A DNA stretch of 64,000 nucleotides, taken from positions 17,817 to 81,816 of the forward strand of contig KI259852.1 of assembly GCA_000467935.1 (NCBI GenBank), in the 5' to 3' direction. This DNA is from Peptostreptococcaceae bacterium oral taxon 113 str. W5053. GTDB lineage: Bacteria; Bacillota; Clostridia; Tissierellales; Peptoniphilaceae. Positions 42,950-51,786 of this stretch are shown here, piece after piece. Position 1 is the stretch's first letter. Each line of letters begins with the position of its first letter. The notes under the pieces are model-generated. The model was not told the DNA's origin, made no database searches, and saw only the letters and a program-made list of their open reading frames with translations. The translations under genes and the position numbers were made by a program.

Positions 42950-45106
42950 ATGGCTAGTGAAGCGTTAAAACAAGAAATACAGCTTGCATTGGATAATACA
43001 ACGCTGGGAAGAACCCTTGGAACATTTTGTAAAACATATCCTGCCAGAAGGGAAAAATCTTATCAGGGTGTTGATTTTAAAGCGACGCAAAATATGATTA
43101 AAGAAGTGAAATCTTATGCTGCAGAACATGTTGACGAGATGATTGAAAACTTTACAAAGAATTGTGAAGCAAGGGGCGGACATGTTTATCATGCAAAAAG
43201 CAAAGAAGATGCAATGGAATGGATTCGAGATCTTGTGAAAGAAAAGGGGATTAAAAGTATTGTTAAATCTAAATCCATGGCATCAGAGGAAATTCATTTC
43301 AATAAGATATTAACCGACGACGGAGTCTTAGTTCAAGAAACGGATTTAGGCGAATTCATTATTTCTCTTGAAGGAAATACTCCCGTTCATATGGTTATGC
43401 CGGCTTTGCATTTAAACAAAGAGCAAGTAGCCGATTTGTTTACCGAATATACAAAAACTAAAAATGAACCGATTATCGCTGAAGAAGTGAAGACGGCACG
43501 AAGAGTGATGAGAGAAAGATTTACTCATGCGGAAATGGGTGTTTCCGGTGCCAATGTGGCTGTTGCACAGACCGGAACTGTATTTACCATGACCAACGAA
43601 GGCAATGGCCGTATGGTTGGTACACTTCCGCCCACACATTTATATATTTTCGGTATTGAAAAATTTGTAAATTCTTTTTCGGATGCCCGTTGGATTTTCA
43701 AAGCTTTACCTCGTAACGGTACGGCACAAAGAATTACTTCTTATATTTCCATGTACACAGGTGCTTGTGAGGTTACTGTGAATAAGGAAACGGACGAAAA
43801 GCGTAAGAAAGATTTTTATTGCGTTATTTTAGATGATCCGGGGCGTCGTCAAATTTTGGCGGAACCTTATTTCCGTCAAATGTTCAACTGCATTCGATGC
43901 GGAGCTTGTTTGGATGTTTGCCCGGCATTTGCATTAGTCGGAGGGCACGTATACGGTTCCAAAGTATATACCGGCGGTATCGGTACCATGCTGACGCATT
44001 TCTTGGTATCGGAAGAACGTGCGGCGGAAATTCAAAATATTTGTTTGCAATGCGGAAGGTGTAATGAAGTTTGCGGCGGCGGATTGGAAATCTCCGATAT
44101 GATTATGAAGCTTCGCGAAAAAGATATGGCGGAAAATCCAAATGCCGTGAAAAAATTTGCTTTAGATGCCGTAACCGATCGTAAGCTGTTCCATTCCATG
44201 CTTCGTATTGCTTCTATAGCACAAGCGCCCTTCACCAAAGGACAACCGATGATTCGTCATTTACCCATGTTCTTATCCGGACTGACGGAAGGAAGAAACT
44301 TCCCCGCAGTAGCTCAAGTACCTTTAAGAGACATATTCCCAACCATTAAACAAGAAGTGAAGGAACAAAAAGGTACGGTGGCAATCTTTGCAGGCTGTCT
44401 GCTTGACTTTATTTATACGGACTTGGCTCGTGCCGTCATTGCCGATATGAATTCCATCGGGTATAAAGTGGAAATGCCTCTTGGACAAGCTTGTTGCGGA
44501 TGTCCCGCATCCAGTATGGGTGATTTGGAAAACGCAAGAAAAGAAGCGGAAATCAATATTGAGGGAATGGAGGCGGAAAAATATGATTATATTGTATCTG
44601 CATGTCCCTCTTGTACTCATCAATTAAAGATATATCCAAGCTTCTTTGAAGAGGGAACACCCATGTACGAAAGAGCAAAAATTCTTGCGGATAAATCTTT
44701 CGATTTCTGTAAATTATTCTATGACTTAGGCGGACTTTCAGACGAAGGGGACGATAAACCGATAAAAGTAACCTATCATGACTCTTGTCACTTAAAGAGA
44801 AGTCTTGGCGTTTCCCAAGAGCAAAGAGAATTGCTTAAACATACAAAGGGAGTTGAATTTGTTGAAATGGAGGACTGTGATAACTGCTGTGGATTTGGCG
44901 GTTCTTATAGTGTTATGTATCCGGAAATTTCCGCTCCGATTTTGGCAAATAAAATTCAACACATTAAAGAGTCCGGTGCGGAAGTCGTTGCCGTCGATTG
45001 TCCGGGTTGTTTGATGCAAATCTGCGGAGGCTTGGATGCACGGGATATTCCAACGAAAGTAAAACATACTGCTGAGATTATTGCAGAAAAACGAGGGTTA
45101 ATTTGA
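42950..45106 (+). CDS. Fused LutB/LutA-like iron-sulfur oxidoreductase
   Basis: A 718-residue protein combining two usually separate subunits. Residues about 60-300 form a LUD domain (GVSGANVAVAQTGTVFTMTNEGNGRM is typical of LutB). Next is a two-cluster ferredoxin region, CIRCGACLDVCP (about 320) and CLQCGRCNEVCG (about 365). The C-terminal 240 residues carry the two CCG domains of LutA/GlpC/HdrB: GCLLDFIYTDLA..ACCGCP (about 480-515) and DSCHLKRSLGV..DNCCGFGGSYS..DCPGCLMQ (about 610-690). Together with LutC it would oxidise a hydroxyacid and feed electrons to quinone. AAAGGAGGA precedes the ATG. Confidence 0.85.
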   Translation: MASEALKQEIQLALDNTTLGRTLGTFCKTYPARREKSYQGVDFKATQNMIKEVKSYAAEHVDEMIENFTKNCEARGGHVYHAKSKEDAMEWIRDLVKEKGIKSIVKSKSMASEEIHFNKILTDDGVLVQETDLGEFIISLEGNTPVHMVMPALHLNKEQVADLFTEYTKTKNEPIIAEEVKTARRVMRERFTHAEMGVSGANVAVAQTGTVFTMTNEGNGRMVGTLPPTHLYIFGIEKFVNSFSDARWIFKALPRNGTAQRITSYISMYTGACEVTVNKETDEKRKKDFYCVILDDPGRRQILAEPYFRQMFNCIRCGACLDVCPAFALVGGHVYGSKVYTGGIGTMLTHFLVSEERAAEIQNICLQCGRCNEVCGGGLEISDMIMKLREKDMAENPNAVKKFALDAVTDRKLFHSMLRIASIAQAPFTKGQPMIRHLPMFLSGLTEGRNFPAVAQVPLRDIFPTIKQEVKEQKGTVAIFAGCLLDFIYTDLARAVIADMNSIGYKVEMPLGQACCGCPASSMGDLENARKEAEINIEGMEAEKYDYIVSACPSCTHQLKIYPSFFEEGTPMYERAKILADKSFDFCKLFYDLGGLSDEGDDKPIKVTYHDSCHLKRSLGVSQEQRELLKHTKGVEFVEMEDCDNCCGFGGSYSVMYPEISAPILANKIQHIKESGAEVVAVDCPGCLMQICGGLDARDIPTKVKHTAEIIAEKRGLI

Positions 45107-45130
45107 TTCAATAAAGTATTGGAGAGCATT

Positions 45131-46168
45131 ATGATCAAGAAGGATAAGAGGGACAAGGAAATACAACAAGCGGAAGTATTATTTTCGTCCTATGCAATTG
45201 AAATTATGCAAGAAGAATGGATGGAAAGAGTAAAGTTCTATATTCGGCTTATTGGAAATCATTCCCTTCAAGGGACGGTAGTGGGTTCGGTATTGGACGA
45301 TGCGTTAAATGTATCCGGAAAAATGATTCGCGTTCGATTATTGTTATTATGCAGTGTATTTGGCTCCCATTGGAGAGAAAAGAAAGACAGACTTTGTATA
45401 TTGGCAGCCATGGTAGAATTAACCCACTTAGCTTCTTTGATTCACGATGACATTATCGATGATGCTCCCTATCGCAGAGGGGGAAAGTCTTTGCAGAACA
45501 AATATGGCAAAGACGCTGCCGTATATGCGGGAGATTTCCTCATGGCGAGAATTTATTATTATGAAGCGGTTGAACATTTAAACGAATCCGCAGCCGTTCT
45601 TTCCAAGGCGGTGCAATCAATGTGTGAGGGAGAAATCGGACAGGCTCTCTGCCGCTATAAAGAAAATATAACGGTAGATGAATATTTTTGGAATATTCGA
45701 AGAAAAACAGCTTCTCTTTTTAAGGCGGCTTGTCATATTGGAGCGGCAGAGTCCGGATGTTCCGATGAATTCGTCAAAAAATTAGAAACATTTGGAGAAA
45801 ACTTGGGAATGATGTTTCAGCTTCGTGATGATTTATTGGATTTCATTTCCGATAAAACAGAAACCGGCAAAGAAACACATAAGGACTTTCGATATGGGAT
45901 TTACACATATCCCGTACTTGCCGCTTTAAAAACAGAACGGGGAAAAAATTTAATCCTTCCGATTATGCTTGAAAACAAGCAAAGAATGATTAACAATCGG
46001 CGTTTAGCGGAAATGGAAGAATATGTTATTCAATGTGGAGGTATTGAAGCCACTTATAAAGAGATTAAGCGTTTTGCTCAAAAAAACAAAGAAATTCTTC
46101 GCGGCTTGAATATGGATGATGAAACTACCCGGTTAATCCAAGAACTAATGAAGCAATTAGAGGTGTAA
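45131..46168 (+). CDS. Polyprenyl diphosphate synthase
   Basis: A 345-residue trans-isoprenyl diphosphate synthase. The first Asp-rich motif is HDDIIDDAPYRRG (near residue 101) and the second is FQLRDDLLDF (near 238), both with Mg-binding DDxxD residues. GKSLQNKYG and GEIGQ are further family motifs. In this operon, before the prenyltransferase, it most likely makes the menaquinone side chain (hepta- or octaprenyl; length not deducible). I chose ATG 45131 with GGAGAG just upstream. Confidence 0.9.
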   Translation: MIKKDKRDKEIQQAEVLFSSYAIEIMQEEWMERVKFYIRLIGNHSLQGTVVGSVLDDALNVSGKMIRVRLLLLCSVFGSHWREKKDRLCILAAMVELTHLASLIHDDIIDDAPYRRGGKSLQNKYGKDAAVYAGDFLMARIYYYEAVEHLNESAAVLSKAVQSMCEGEIGQALCRYKENITVDEYFWNIRRKTASLFKAACHIGAAESGCSDEFVKKLETFGENLGMMFQLRDDLLDFISDKTETGKETHKDFRYGIYTYPVLAALKTERGKNLILPIMLENKQRMINNRRLAEMEEYVIQCGGIEATYKEIKRFAQKNKEILRGLNMDDETTRLIQELMKQLEV

Positions 46169-46170
46169 AA

Positions 46171-47103
46171 ATGGAAAAAACAGTTCGATTAACACCGCGG
46201 CTTGCCGTGCAATTGGCTGCACCTCATACATGGGTTGCTTCGGTATTTCCGGCAGTATTCGGAACGGTGTTCAGTTTCTCTTCGGGATACCTGTTGCATT
46301 GGTTGCAGAGTATAGCACTTTTGCTTGCTTGTATATTCATGCAGTCTTCTGTTAATGCATTAAATGATTATATTGATTTTATAAAAGGAACGGATTCTGC
46401 GGAAGAAAATGTTGAAATTAGCGATGCTACGCTGGTGTACAATAATATCAATCCAAAGCATGCATTCATCCTTGGACTTGTTTATCTTGCCATAGGAGCT
46501 GTATTTGGACTTTTCGGATGTATTCAAAGCGGATGGCTTCCCATAGGAATCGGAGTCGTGGGAGGGTTGGTTGTTTTAATTTACTCTTGCGGACCTCTGC
46601 CCATTTCCTATTTGCCTTTGGGTGAGATACTATCCGGTATTGTTATGGGGGGGCTTATTCCCTTGACAATTACAGCGGCGGCAGATGGGAAATGGCATGG
46701 AGAGGTTCTGTTTTACAGCCTTCCGTTGATTTTAGGGATTGCATTGATTATGATGACGAATAACGGATCGGATATGGAAAAAGACATTCATGCTAAACGT
46801 CATACATTGCCGGCTCTCATAGGCAGAAAAAAAACTTTAGAAATTTACCGCCTACTTATTCGGATATGGTTTGTGCTTCTATGCATATTTCCTATGTTGA
46901 GATTAGGGCTCATTGGAGGCGTTGGAACTTTTTTCTGTCTTTTAATTGTTCGCAAAGTTTTTCGTTGTTTGCTTCAGTCTGAATTGGTTCCGGAAAAGAG
47001 AATTATTCAAATGAAAAGCATTGTTAAAGCAAATATCATTGGAAACGGGGTTTATATTTTGACTTTTGTCGTTCAATGGATGGTGGAGATTTTCCGTGGA
47101 TAA
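46171..47103 (+). CDS. menA: UbiA-family prenyltransferase (MenA-like)
   Basis: A 310-residue membrane protein with about eight helices. The first Asp motif is NALNDYIDFIKGTDSAEEN (near residue 64) and the second NNGSDMEKDIHAKRHTLPALIG (near 191); both are required to bind the polyprenyl diphosphate. In context it should prenylate 1,4-dihydroxy-2-naphthoate to demethylmenaquinone. Genes that make this naphthoate are not in the window. It starts 2 bp after the synthase and overlaps the methyltransferase by 8 bp. Confidence 0.85.
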   Translation: MEKTVRLTPRLAVQLAAPHTWVASVFPAVFGTVFSFSSGYLLHWLQSIALLLACIFMQSSVNALNDYIDFIKGTDSAEENVEISDATLVYNNINPKHAFILGLVYLAIGAVFGLFGCIQSGWLPIGIGVVGGLVVLIYSCGPLPISYLPLGEILSGIVMGGLIPLTITAAADGKWHGEVLFYSLPLILGIALIMMTNNGSDMEKDIHAKRHTLPALIGRKKTLEIYRLLIRIWFVLLCIFPMLRLGLIGGVGTFFCLLIVRKVFRCLLQSELVPEKRIIQMKSIVKANIIGNGVYILTFVVQWMVEIFRG

Positions 47104-47809
47104 AGAATACAAGAAAAATCGAGTATATCGTGTTTTTGAGAAAATTTCTCAACACTATGACGGTGCAAATTATCGAATTAGCTTCGGTCTACAGACGTCA
47201 TGGAAAAAAATGCTCACGAGTCAATTGATTCAAAAAAGCCCGAAAGATGAAAAAATTTTAGATCTTTGTTGCGGAACCGGTGATATTGCCATAGAAATTG
47301 CAAAGAAACGTCCGGATTTACAATTGATAGGAGCGGATTTTTCACCGGCCATGCTTAAAGTTGCAAAACAAAAAAGTTGTGGGATGAAAAATATTCTTTG
47401 GGAAAAGGAAGATGCGACGAAGTTATCTTTTGGAGAAAATCAATTTGCCATGGCGACGATTTCATTCGGATTGCGTAATACTTCGGATTATAGACAAGTT
47501 CTAAGTGAAATGCTTCGAGTGGTCAAACCCGGTGGACATATATATTGTTTGGATTCTTTTGTACCGGACAATGCCTTAGTCAGACCGTTTCATCAAATCT
47601 ATTTTCGATATATGATGCCCCTGATAGGCGGAGGAAAAGCTTACAGGGAAGAATATCTTTGGCTATATCAGTCAACTCGACAATTTCTCAGGAGAAAAGA
47701 ATTGATTTCATTGTGTGAAGAAATCGGCTTGACAGAGATTCAATATCGAAAAAGAATGTTTGGGGCATGCGTATTGATTGAAGGACGAAAGATTGAAGAG
47801 AAAATATAG
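47096..47809 (+). CDS. menG: Demethylmenaquinone methyltransferase (MenG/UbiE)
   Basis: A 237-residue methyltransferase. VYRVFEKISQHYDGANYRISFG is the family's N-terminal signature, LDLCCGTGDIAIEIAKK is motif I, and SFGLRNTSDYRQVLSEMLRVVKPGG the later conserved part. It methylates demethylmenaquinone, the last step of menaquinone synthesis. I chose GTG 47096, with GGAG 8 bp upstream inside menA; the frame opens at 47066 but without site. Confidence 0.9.
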   Translation: MDKEYKKNRVYRVFEKISQHYDGANYRISFGLQTSWKKMLTSQLIQKSPKDEKILDLCCGTGDIAIEIAKKRPDLQLIGADFSPAMLKVAKQKSCGMKNILWEKEDATKLSFGENQFAMATISFGLRNTSDYRQVLSEMLRVVKPGGHIYCLDSFVPDNALVRPFHQIYFRYMMPLIGGGKAYREEYLWLYQSTRQFLRRKELISLCEEIGLTEIQYRKRMFGACVLIEGRKIEEKI

Positions 47810-47867
47810 AGAAAAATAGTTATTGAGTGGATGTTATTAACTGTAAATTTTACATAGGAGGGAAGAT

Positions 47868-49163
47868 ATGAGCGAGGAAAAGTTTGACGCCATAATTGTT
47901 GGAGGCGGTTTAGCCGGTTGTTCGGCAGCCATTGTTCTTGCAAATGCGGGTCTTGAAGTGCTTCTTGTTGAACGTGGAGATTTTTGCGGAGCAAAGAACA
48001 TGACAGGCGGACGTCTTTATGGTCACAGCCTGGAAAAAATTATTCCGAATTTTGCAGAAGAAGCTCCGGTGGAGAGAAAGATTACCAAAGAAAAAGTATC
48101 TCTAATGAGTCCGGAAGGCTCACTGGACATCGGCTTTCGATCAAAAAAATTAAGTTCCGAGGCAGACAATGCATCATATACTGTACTTCGTGCCACTTTT
48201 GACCAATGGCTTGCTTCAAAGGCGGAAGAAGCCGGTGTCGAGATTATCCCCGGAATCCTTGTAGATAATCTTATTTTGGAGGATGGAAAAGTAGTTGGGG
48301 TGGAGGCTACAGGGGAAGAATTATATGCAGATGTCGTAGTGATTGCAGATGGGGTAAACTCTCTTCTGGCACAAAAAATCGGCATGAAAAAAGAATTGGA
48401 GCCTCATCAAGTAGCTGTCGGAGCGAAGGAAGTTATTCGTCTGGGAGAAGAGGTTATCAATCAACGATTCGGTATCGGCAGTGAAGAAGGCGTGGCATGG
48501 CTTTCTTGCGGAGATCCGACTATGGGAGGATTTGGCGGAGGATTAGTATATACCAATAAAGACACGGTTTCTGTCGGCATCGTAGCAACCCTAAGCGATA
48601 TTGGACATACGGATTTATCCATCAACCAATTGTTGGATCGGTTTAAAGAACATCCCTCTATCGCACCGTATATTGAAGGTGGCGAAACCATTGAATACTC
48701 AGGGCATTTGGTACCTGAAGAAGGAATTCATATGATTCCCGAATTATATCGTGACGGTGTATTAGTGGTAGGGGATGCGGCAGGATTCTGTATCAATCTG
48801 GGATTTACCGTTCGTGGAATGGATTTTGCTGTTGAATCCGGACGTTTGGCTGCGGAAACCATCATTAAAGCGCATGGGCTTGGTGATTTCAGCGCGGAAA
48901 TTCTTTCAGATTATGCCAAACGATTGGAGAACAGTTTCATCATGAAAGACATGAAGACGTATAAGGGATTCCCGACATTACTCGGTCGAAGAGAAATTTT
49001 TGAAAATCTTCCGGAAATGGCGACGGATATTGCTGCAAAAGCTTTTACGGTAGACGGCAAACCGGGTCAAGGTCTAATCATGTATATAATCAATTCTTTT
49101 GCTGAACATACCAGCGCATCGGAATTTGTGAATCTGATTTCCACAGTATTGGAGGCGTTCTAA
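47868..49163 (+). CDS. fixC: FixC-type FAD-dependent quinone oxidoreductase
   Basis: A 431-residue flavoprotein of the ETF:quinone oxidoreductase family. The FAD-binding IIVGGGLAGCSAAIVLANAG starts at residue 8, VVGDAAGFCINLGFTVRGMDFA near residue 300 is the second FAD block. It accepts electrons from electron-transfer flavoprotein and, with FixX, reduces quinone. fixA/fixB (ETF) genes are not adjacent here. AGGAGGGAAG precedes the ATG. It belongs to the quinone operon, 58 bp after menG. Confidence 0.9.
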   Translation: MSEEKFDAIIVGGGLAGCSAAIVLANAGLEVLLVERGDFCGAKNMTGGRLYGHSLEKIIPNFAEEAPVERKITKEKVSLMSPEGSLDIGFRSKKLSSEADNASYTVLRATFDQWLASKAEEAGVEIIPGILVDNLILEDGKVVGVEATGEELYADVVVIADGVNSLLAQKIGMKKELEPHQVAVGAKEVIRLGEEVINQRFGIGSEEGVAWLSCGDPTMGGFGGGLVYTNKDTVSVGIVATLSDIGHTDLSINQLLDRFKEHPSIAPYIEGGETIEYSGHLVPEEGIHMIPELYRDGVLVVGDAAGFCINLGFTVRGMDFAVESGRLAAETIIKAHGLGDFSAEILSDYAKRLENSFIMKDMKTYKGFPTLLGRREIFENLPEMATDIAAKAFTVDGKPGQGLIMYIINSFAEHTSASEFVNLISTVLEAF

Positions 49164-49164
49164 G

Positions 49165-49449
49165 ATGAAAAAAATGAAAATTGAGGATAAACTTGCATTA
49201 AATATATTTCACGTTGATGAAGAGAATTCTCATATCGATGTAGATACAGAGTATACCGATGAGGAAGAAATCAAAAAGCTGTTACTTGCTTGTCCGGCAG
49301 AATGCTATAAATATATCGACGGGAAGCTGACATTCAGTCATCTTGGCTGCCTGGAATGTGGAACATGCAGAGTCTTATCCCACGGGAAAATTGTAAAGGA
49401 TTGGAATCATCCCATTGGTGAAGTTGGAGTGACTTATAAACAAGGTTAA
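49165..49449 (+). CDS. fixX: FixX-type ferredoxin-like protein
   Basis: A 94-residue protein. CPAECYKY..GKLTFSHLGCLECGTCRVL contains the four Cys of the single 4Fe-4S cluster of FixX. The N-terminal 40 residues are acidic as usual. It starts 1 bp after fixC and hands electrons from FixC to the quinone pool. It is the last gene of the operon. Confidence 0.9.
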   Translation: MKKMKIEDKLALNIFHVDEENSHIDVDTEYTDEEEIKKLLLACPAECYKYIDGKLTFSHLGCLECGTCRVLSHGKIVKDWNHPIGEVGVTYKQG

Positions 49450-49467
49450 GGTTTACCCGAAAGAAAA

Positions 49468-49510
49468 AGAGACATCTCGTGATATCGATTGACGGGATGT
49501 ACTCTTTTTT
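49468..49510 (+). terminator. Terminator of the LUD/quinone/fixCX operon
   Basis: AGAGACATCTCGT pairs with ACGGGATGTACTCT (with small mismatches), followed by TTTTTT. It lies 18 bp after fixX. Confidence 0.8.
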
Positions 49511-49557
49511 CATAGGAAAAAGTATATATTGAGAATATGGATAAGGAGGTTATCGTT

Positions 49558-49968
49558 GTGGGGTTGGAAGAAGATTATCAGAAATTATTGGAAAATGATG
49601 CTGTGATACAGCTTGATAATTCTATACGTCATATTGAAAATGCGGGAGTAAGCATTATTACCAAAAATTTACACCAAGGAATCGGAAAATTAAAATGGTT
49701 GATTCGAGAAGAAAGCTTGGCGCCGACGGATAGCGGATGGAGAGCCTTCGGCACGCAAGACAGTGAAGAATACATTCAAGATTCTTCTAATTTAATGCTT
49801 GTTGATTTTAATAATATGGCTAATTTGGATACCATGATTTTTGCCGTCTATCATATGCCCGTGGGAACAAAATTGGAGTATCATCATGGAGAAGAGGGAA
49901 AATATTTTCTGGATATAAATACGAACAAAAGGTTAGCGTGGCAATCCTATTCCAAAGAAAATGAATAA
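49558..49968 (+). CDS. DUF2185 (Imm33-like) protein
   Basis: A 136-residue protein. VSIITKNLHQGIGKLKWLIREESLAPTDSGWRAFG near residue 33 is the DUF2185 signature ('TKN...GKLKWMFREES...NGWRF'), followed by VDFNNMANLDTMIFAVYHMPVGTKLEY. DUF2185 is also known as immunity protein family Imm33, but no toxin is near. I chose GTG 49558 because ATAAGGAGG lies 9 bp upstream; the ATG at 49537 has none. Confidence 0.75.
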   Translation: MGLEEDYQKLLENDAVIQLDNSIRHIENAGVSIITKNLHQGIGKLKWLIREESLAPTDSGWRAFGTQDSEEYIQDSSNLMLVDFNNMANLDTMIFAVYHMPVGTKLEYHHGEEGKYFLDINTNKRLAWQSYSKENE

Positions 49969-50483
49969 AGATGAGCAATGAAAATTAAGGGAAGTAAGGA
50001 TAAAAATTGTTTCTCTTAATTTTTTTATTGAGAAAAGGAAACCGGGAGAATAGGATAGAAACAGTGTTGGAAGTATAGATTTAAAAGGAAATGTCTTTGA
50101 AGGAATTTGCAGATATAACAATAAAATTTATAAAAAACGTGAATAAGGTTAAGAATTGAGTCTCTAAATAAAATGTTTCAGGTGTTGGTAAATGGATTGG
50201 GAGAGAACGAATAAGAGAGAACGATATTTCGATCATATCAAGTATGCACGGAAGAACTTATCTATGAAAAGCTCATTTTTTGATTTTTTTACTAATGGCA
50301 CTGTAGTTGTTTTTTATCAAATTATAAAATCAAAAATGAATTACAGCTGTTGCTTTTTATGACTTGCTATCGTTTTTGGATTTGATTTTTTATTTCGGAA
50401 GTTTTATTTACAGATTTCAAGGTATAAGGTATATATCTTCGGAGGATGTGTATTTGATAAACTATAAAATTTAAAGGAGTCCT
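49969..50483. other. Intergenic region with a terminator-like hairpin
   Basis: AAAATTAAGGGA (49981) and TCTCTTAATTTTT (50012-50024) form a hairpin with a T-run, a probable terminator of the DUF2185 gene. The rest to 50483 is AT-rich without a gene. AAAGGAG before 50484 is the ribosome site of the next gene. Confidence 0.55.
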
Positions 50484-50915
50484 ATGAAAAATTATCTTCA
50501 GTTTCATGTAAAAAAAAGAACGCTTTTGGCAATCGCCGGAATCGTCTGGATAATTGCCGGCATAAATGTTTCAAGAGTGGGAATCATTGCTTATTTGTTA
50601 ATGGGGAAGATTTCAATTCACCCGTTTTTATCGCTGCTCGTATTTGCGGTATTCGGAGCTATGTTTTTTCAGATGAGCAAAAAACATCTAAGTCGTATCC
50701 GCTTATACAAGGAGCGGACAAGACCGTTCTGGCATTTTTTTGATTTAAAATCCTACTTAATTATGGTGTTTATGATGAGTTTGGGTATTTGGCTGCGATC
50801 ATCGAGTTTGGTTTCTTCAGAATTTATCGCCGTGTTTTATACGGGATTAGGCTTTGCACTCATCCTGGCAGGCATTTCCTTTTGGGGTATGTATTTTAAA
50901 TATCCGACAATATAA
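50484..50915 (+). CDS. Hypothetical four-helix membrane protein
   Basis: A 143-residue membrane protein with four helices (about residues 12-32, 44-62, 90-107 and 117-137). A basic loop KKHLSRIRLYKERTRPFWHFFDLKSY lies between helices 2 and 3. Similar small proteins occur in many Clostridia, with no known function. AAAGGAG is present upstream. It stands alone. Confidence 0.55.
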   Translation: MKNYLQFHVKKRTLLAIAGIVWIIAGINVSRVGIIAYLLMGKISIHPFLSLLVFAVFGAMFFQMSKKHLSRIRLYKERTRPFWHFFDLKSYLIMVFMMSLGIWLRSSSLVSSEFIAVFYTGLGFALILAGISFWGMYFKYPTI

Positions 50916-51193
50916 ATGGATTTAAATGGAATCAATCGCAAGGAGTAAAACAAATTTCCGAAAGATGTAATCCGATACAGCAGTCAGGCCCGTTGTTTTT
51001 TTAGAAGTTCAATAGTTAGTCGCATCTTTTTTTTTTGAATTGTAAACCATAAGACAAAAAGTGCTTTTTAGGGATTTTGAAAGGAGATTGAATGAAAATA
51101 TTTTTAAAAATTTTTTTACAGGAAAAAATAAATGACGGGTACAAGCCTTTTTGACAAGTTGCTTTAAGCTAACAAATAAGCTTGAAAATAAAT
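50916..51193. other. Non-coding region
   Basis: No gene or RNA was recognised. TTGACAAG at about 51149 is a -35-like site without a matching -10 at good spacing. Confidence 0.4.
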
Positions 51194-51222
51194 TTGCTTT
51201 TCTTTAAGAGTTGGGTTATAAT
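51194..51222 (+). promoter_or_regulatory. Promoter of the small ferredoxin gene
   Basis: TTGCTT (51194-51199), a 17-bp spacer and a perfect TATAAT (51217-51222). It lies about 30 bp before the ferredoxin ATG. Confidence 0.8.
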
Positions 51223-51252
51223 AAACTCATAAAGTACGGAGGTGAATGAATT

Positions 51253-51420
51253 ATGGCATATCATATTACTGATTCATGTATTGCATGTGGAGCTTGTCAA
51301 GCAGAATGCCCGACTTCTTGCATTGATGAAGGTGCTATTTATGTTATTCGTGGAGATGAATGTATTGATTGTGGCAGTTGTGCATCTGTATGTCCTACAG
51401 ATTCTTGCCAACCTGAATAA
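51253..51420 (+). CDS. fdx: 2[4Fe-4S] ferredoxin (clostridial type, 55 aa)
   Basis: A 55-residue ferredoxin, missed by usual length limits; a longer frame in another phase overlaps it. AYHITDSCIACGACQAECP and DECIDCGSCASVCPTDSC give the two CxxCxxCxxxCP sites that each bind a 4Fe-4S cluster. This is the classic low-potential electron carrier of anaerobes (for hydrogenase, pyruvate:ferredoxin oxidoreductase, and radical SAM enzymes). It has a strong promoter, a GGAGGTGA ribosome site and a terminator, so it is a single-gene, highly expressed unit. Confidence 0.95.
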   Translation: MAYHITDSCIACGACQAECPTSCIDEGAIYVIRGDECIDCGSCASVCPTDSCQPE

Positions 51421-51431
51421 TAGCAATAGAA

Positions 51432-51465
51432 AAGAAGACCTGATAGGCAGAGGTCTTCTTTTTTT
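51432..51465 (+). terminator. Terminator of the ferredoxin gene
   Basis: AAGAAGACCT pairs with AGGTCTTCTT around GATAGGCAG-type loop, followed by TTTTT. It is 11 bp after the stop. Confidence 0.9.
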
Positions 51466-51786
51466 GCGTAGAAAATTTGAGCATATTTTAAATGTATAAA
51501 AAAAGTCTCTTATAATTTTATATTTATTGCATGAATAGAAAGATGCAAAAATAGAAGGGGCGAATTGTTTTCCGATAATACCATTTAACTTATATTTTTG
51601 ATTTTTTTATCAGTTTTTCTTAAAATAAGAATTGTATTTTTGTAAATGAAGGATATTAAAAACAACGGTTATAGTTTTTCAGAAAATGAAACTTGATGAA
51701 AACTCTTTGAACGTACAAACAATATTTCTTTTCCGAAAAAGACAAATAAGATATACTTAATAGCGACAAGGGAGGGGAAAGTAAGG
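51466..51786. other. Non-coding AT-rich region
   Basis: No open gene, RNA or repeat was seen. The promoter for the next operon should lie near 51740-51760 (AGATATACTTAATAG), but no -35 stands out. Confidence 0.4.

Noticed and set aside
51242..51499. An 85-codon frame.
   Set aside because: It is the out-of-phase shadow of the 55-aa ferredoxin, whose Cys motifs, promoter and ribosome site fit far better.
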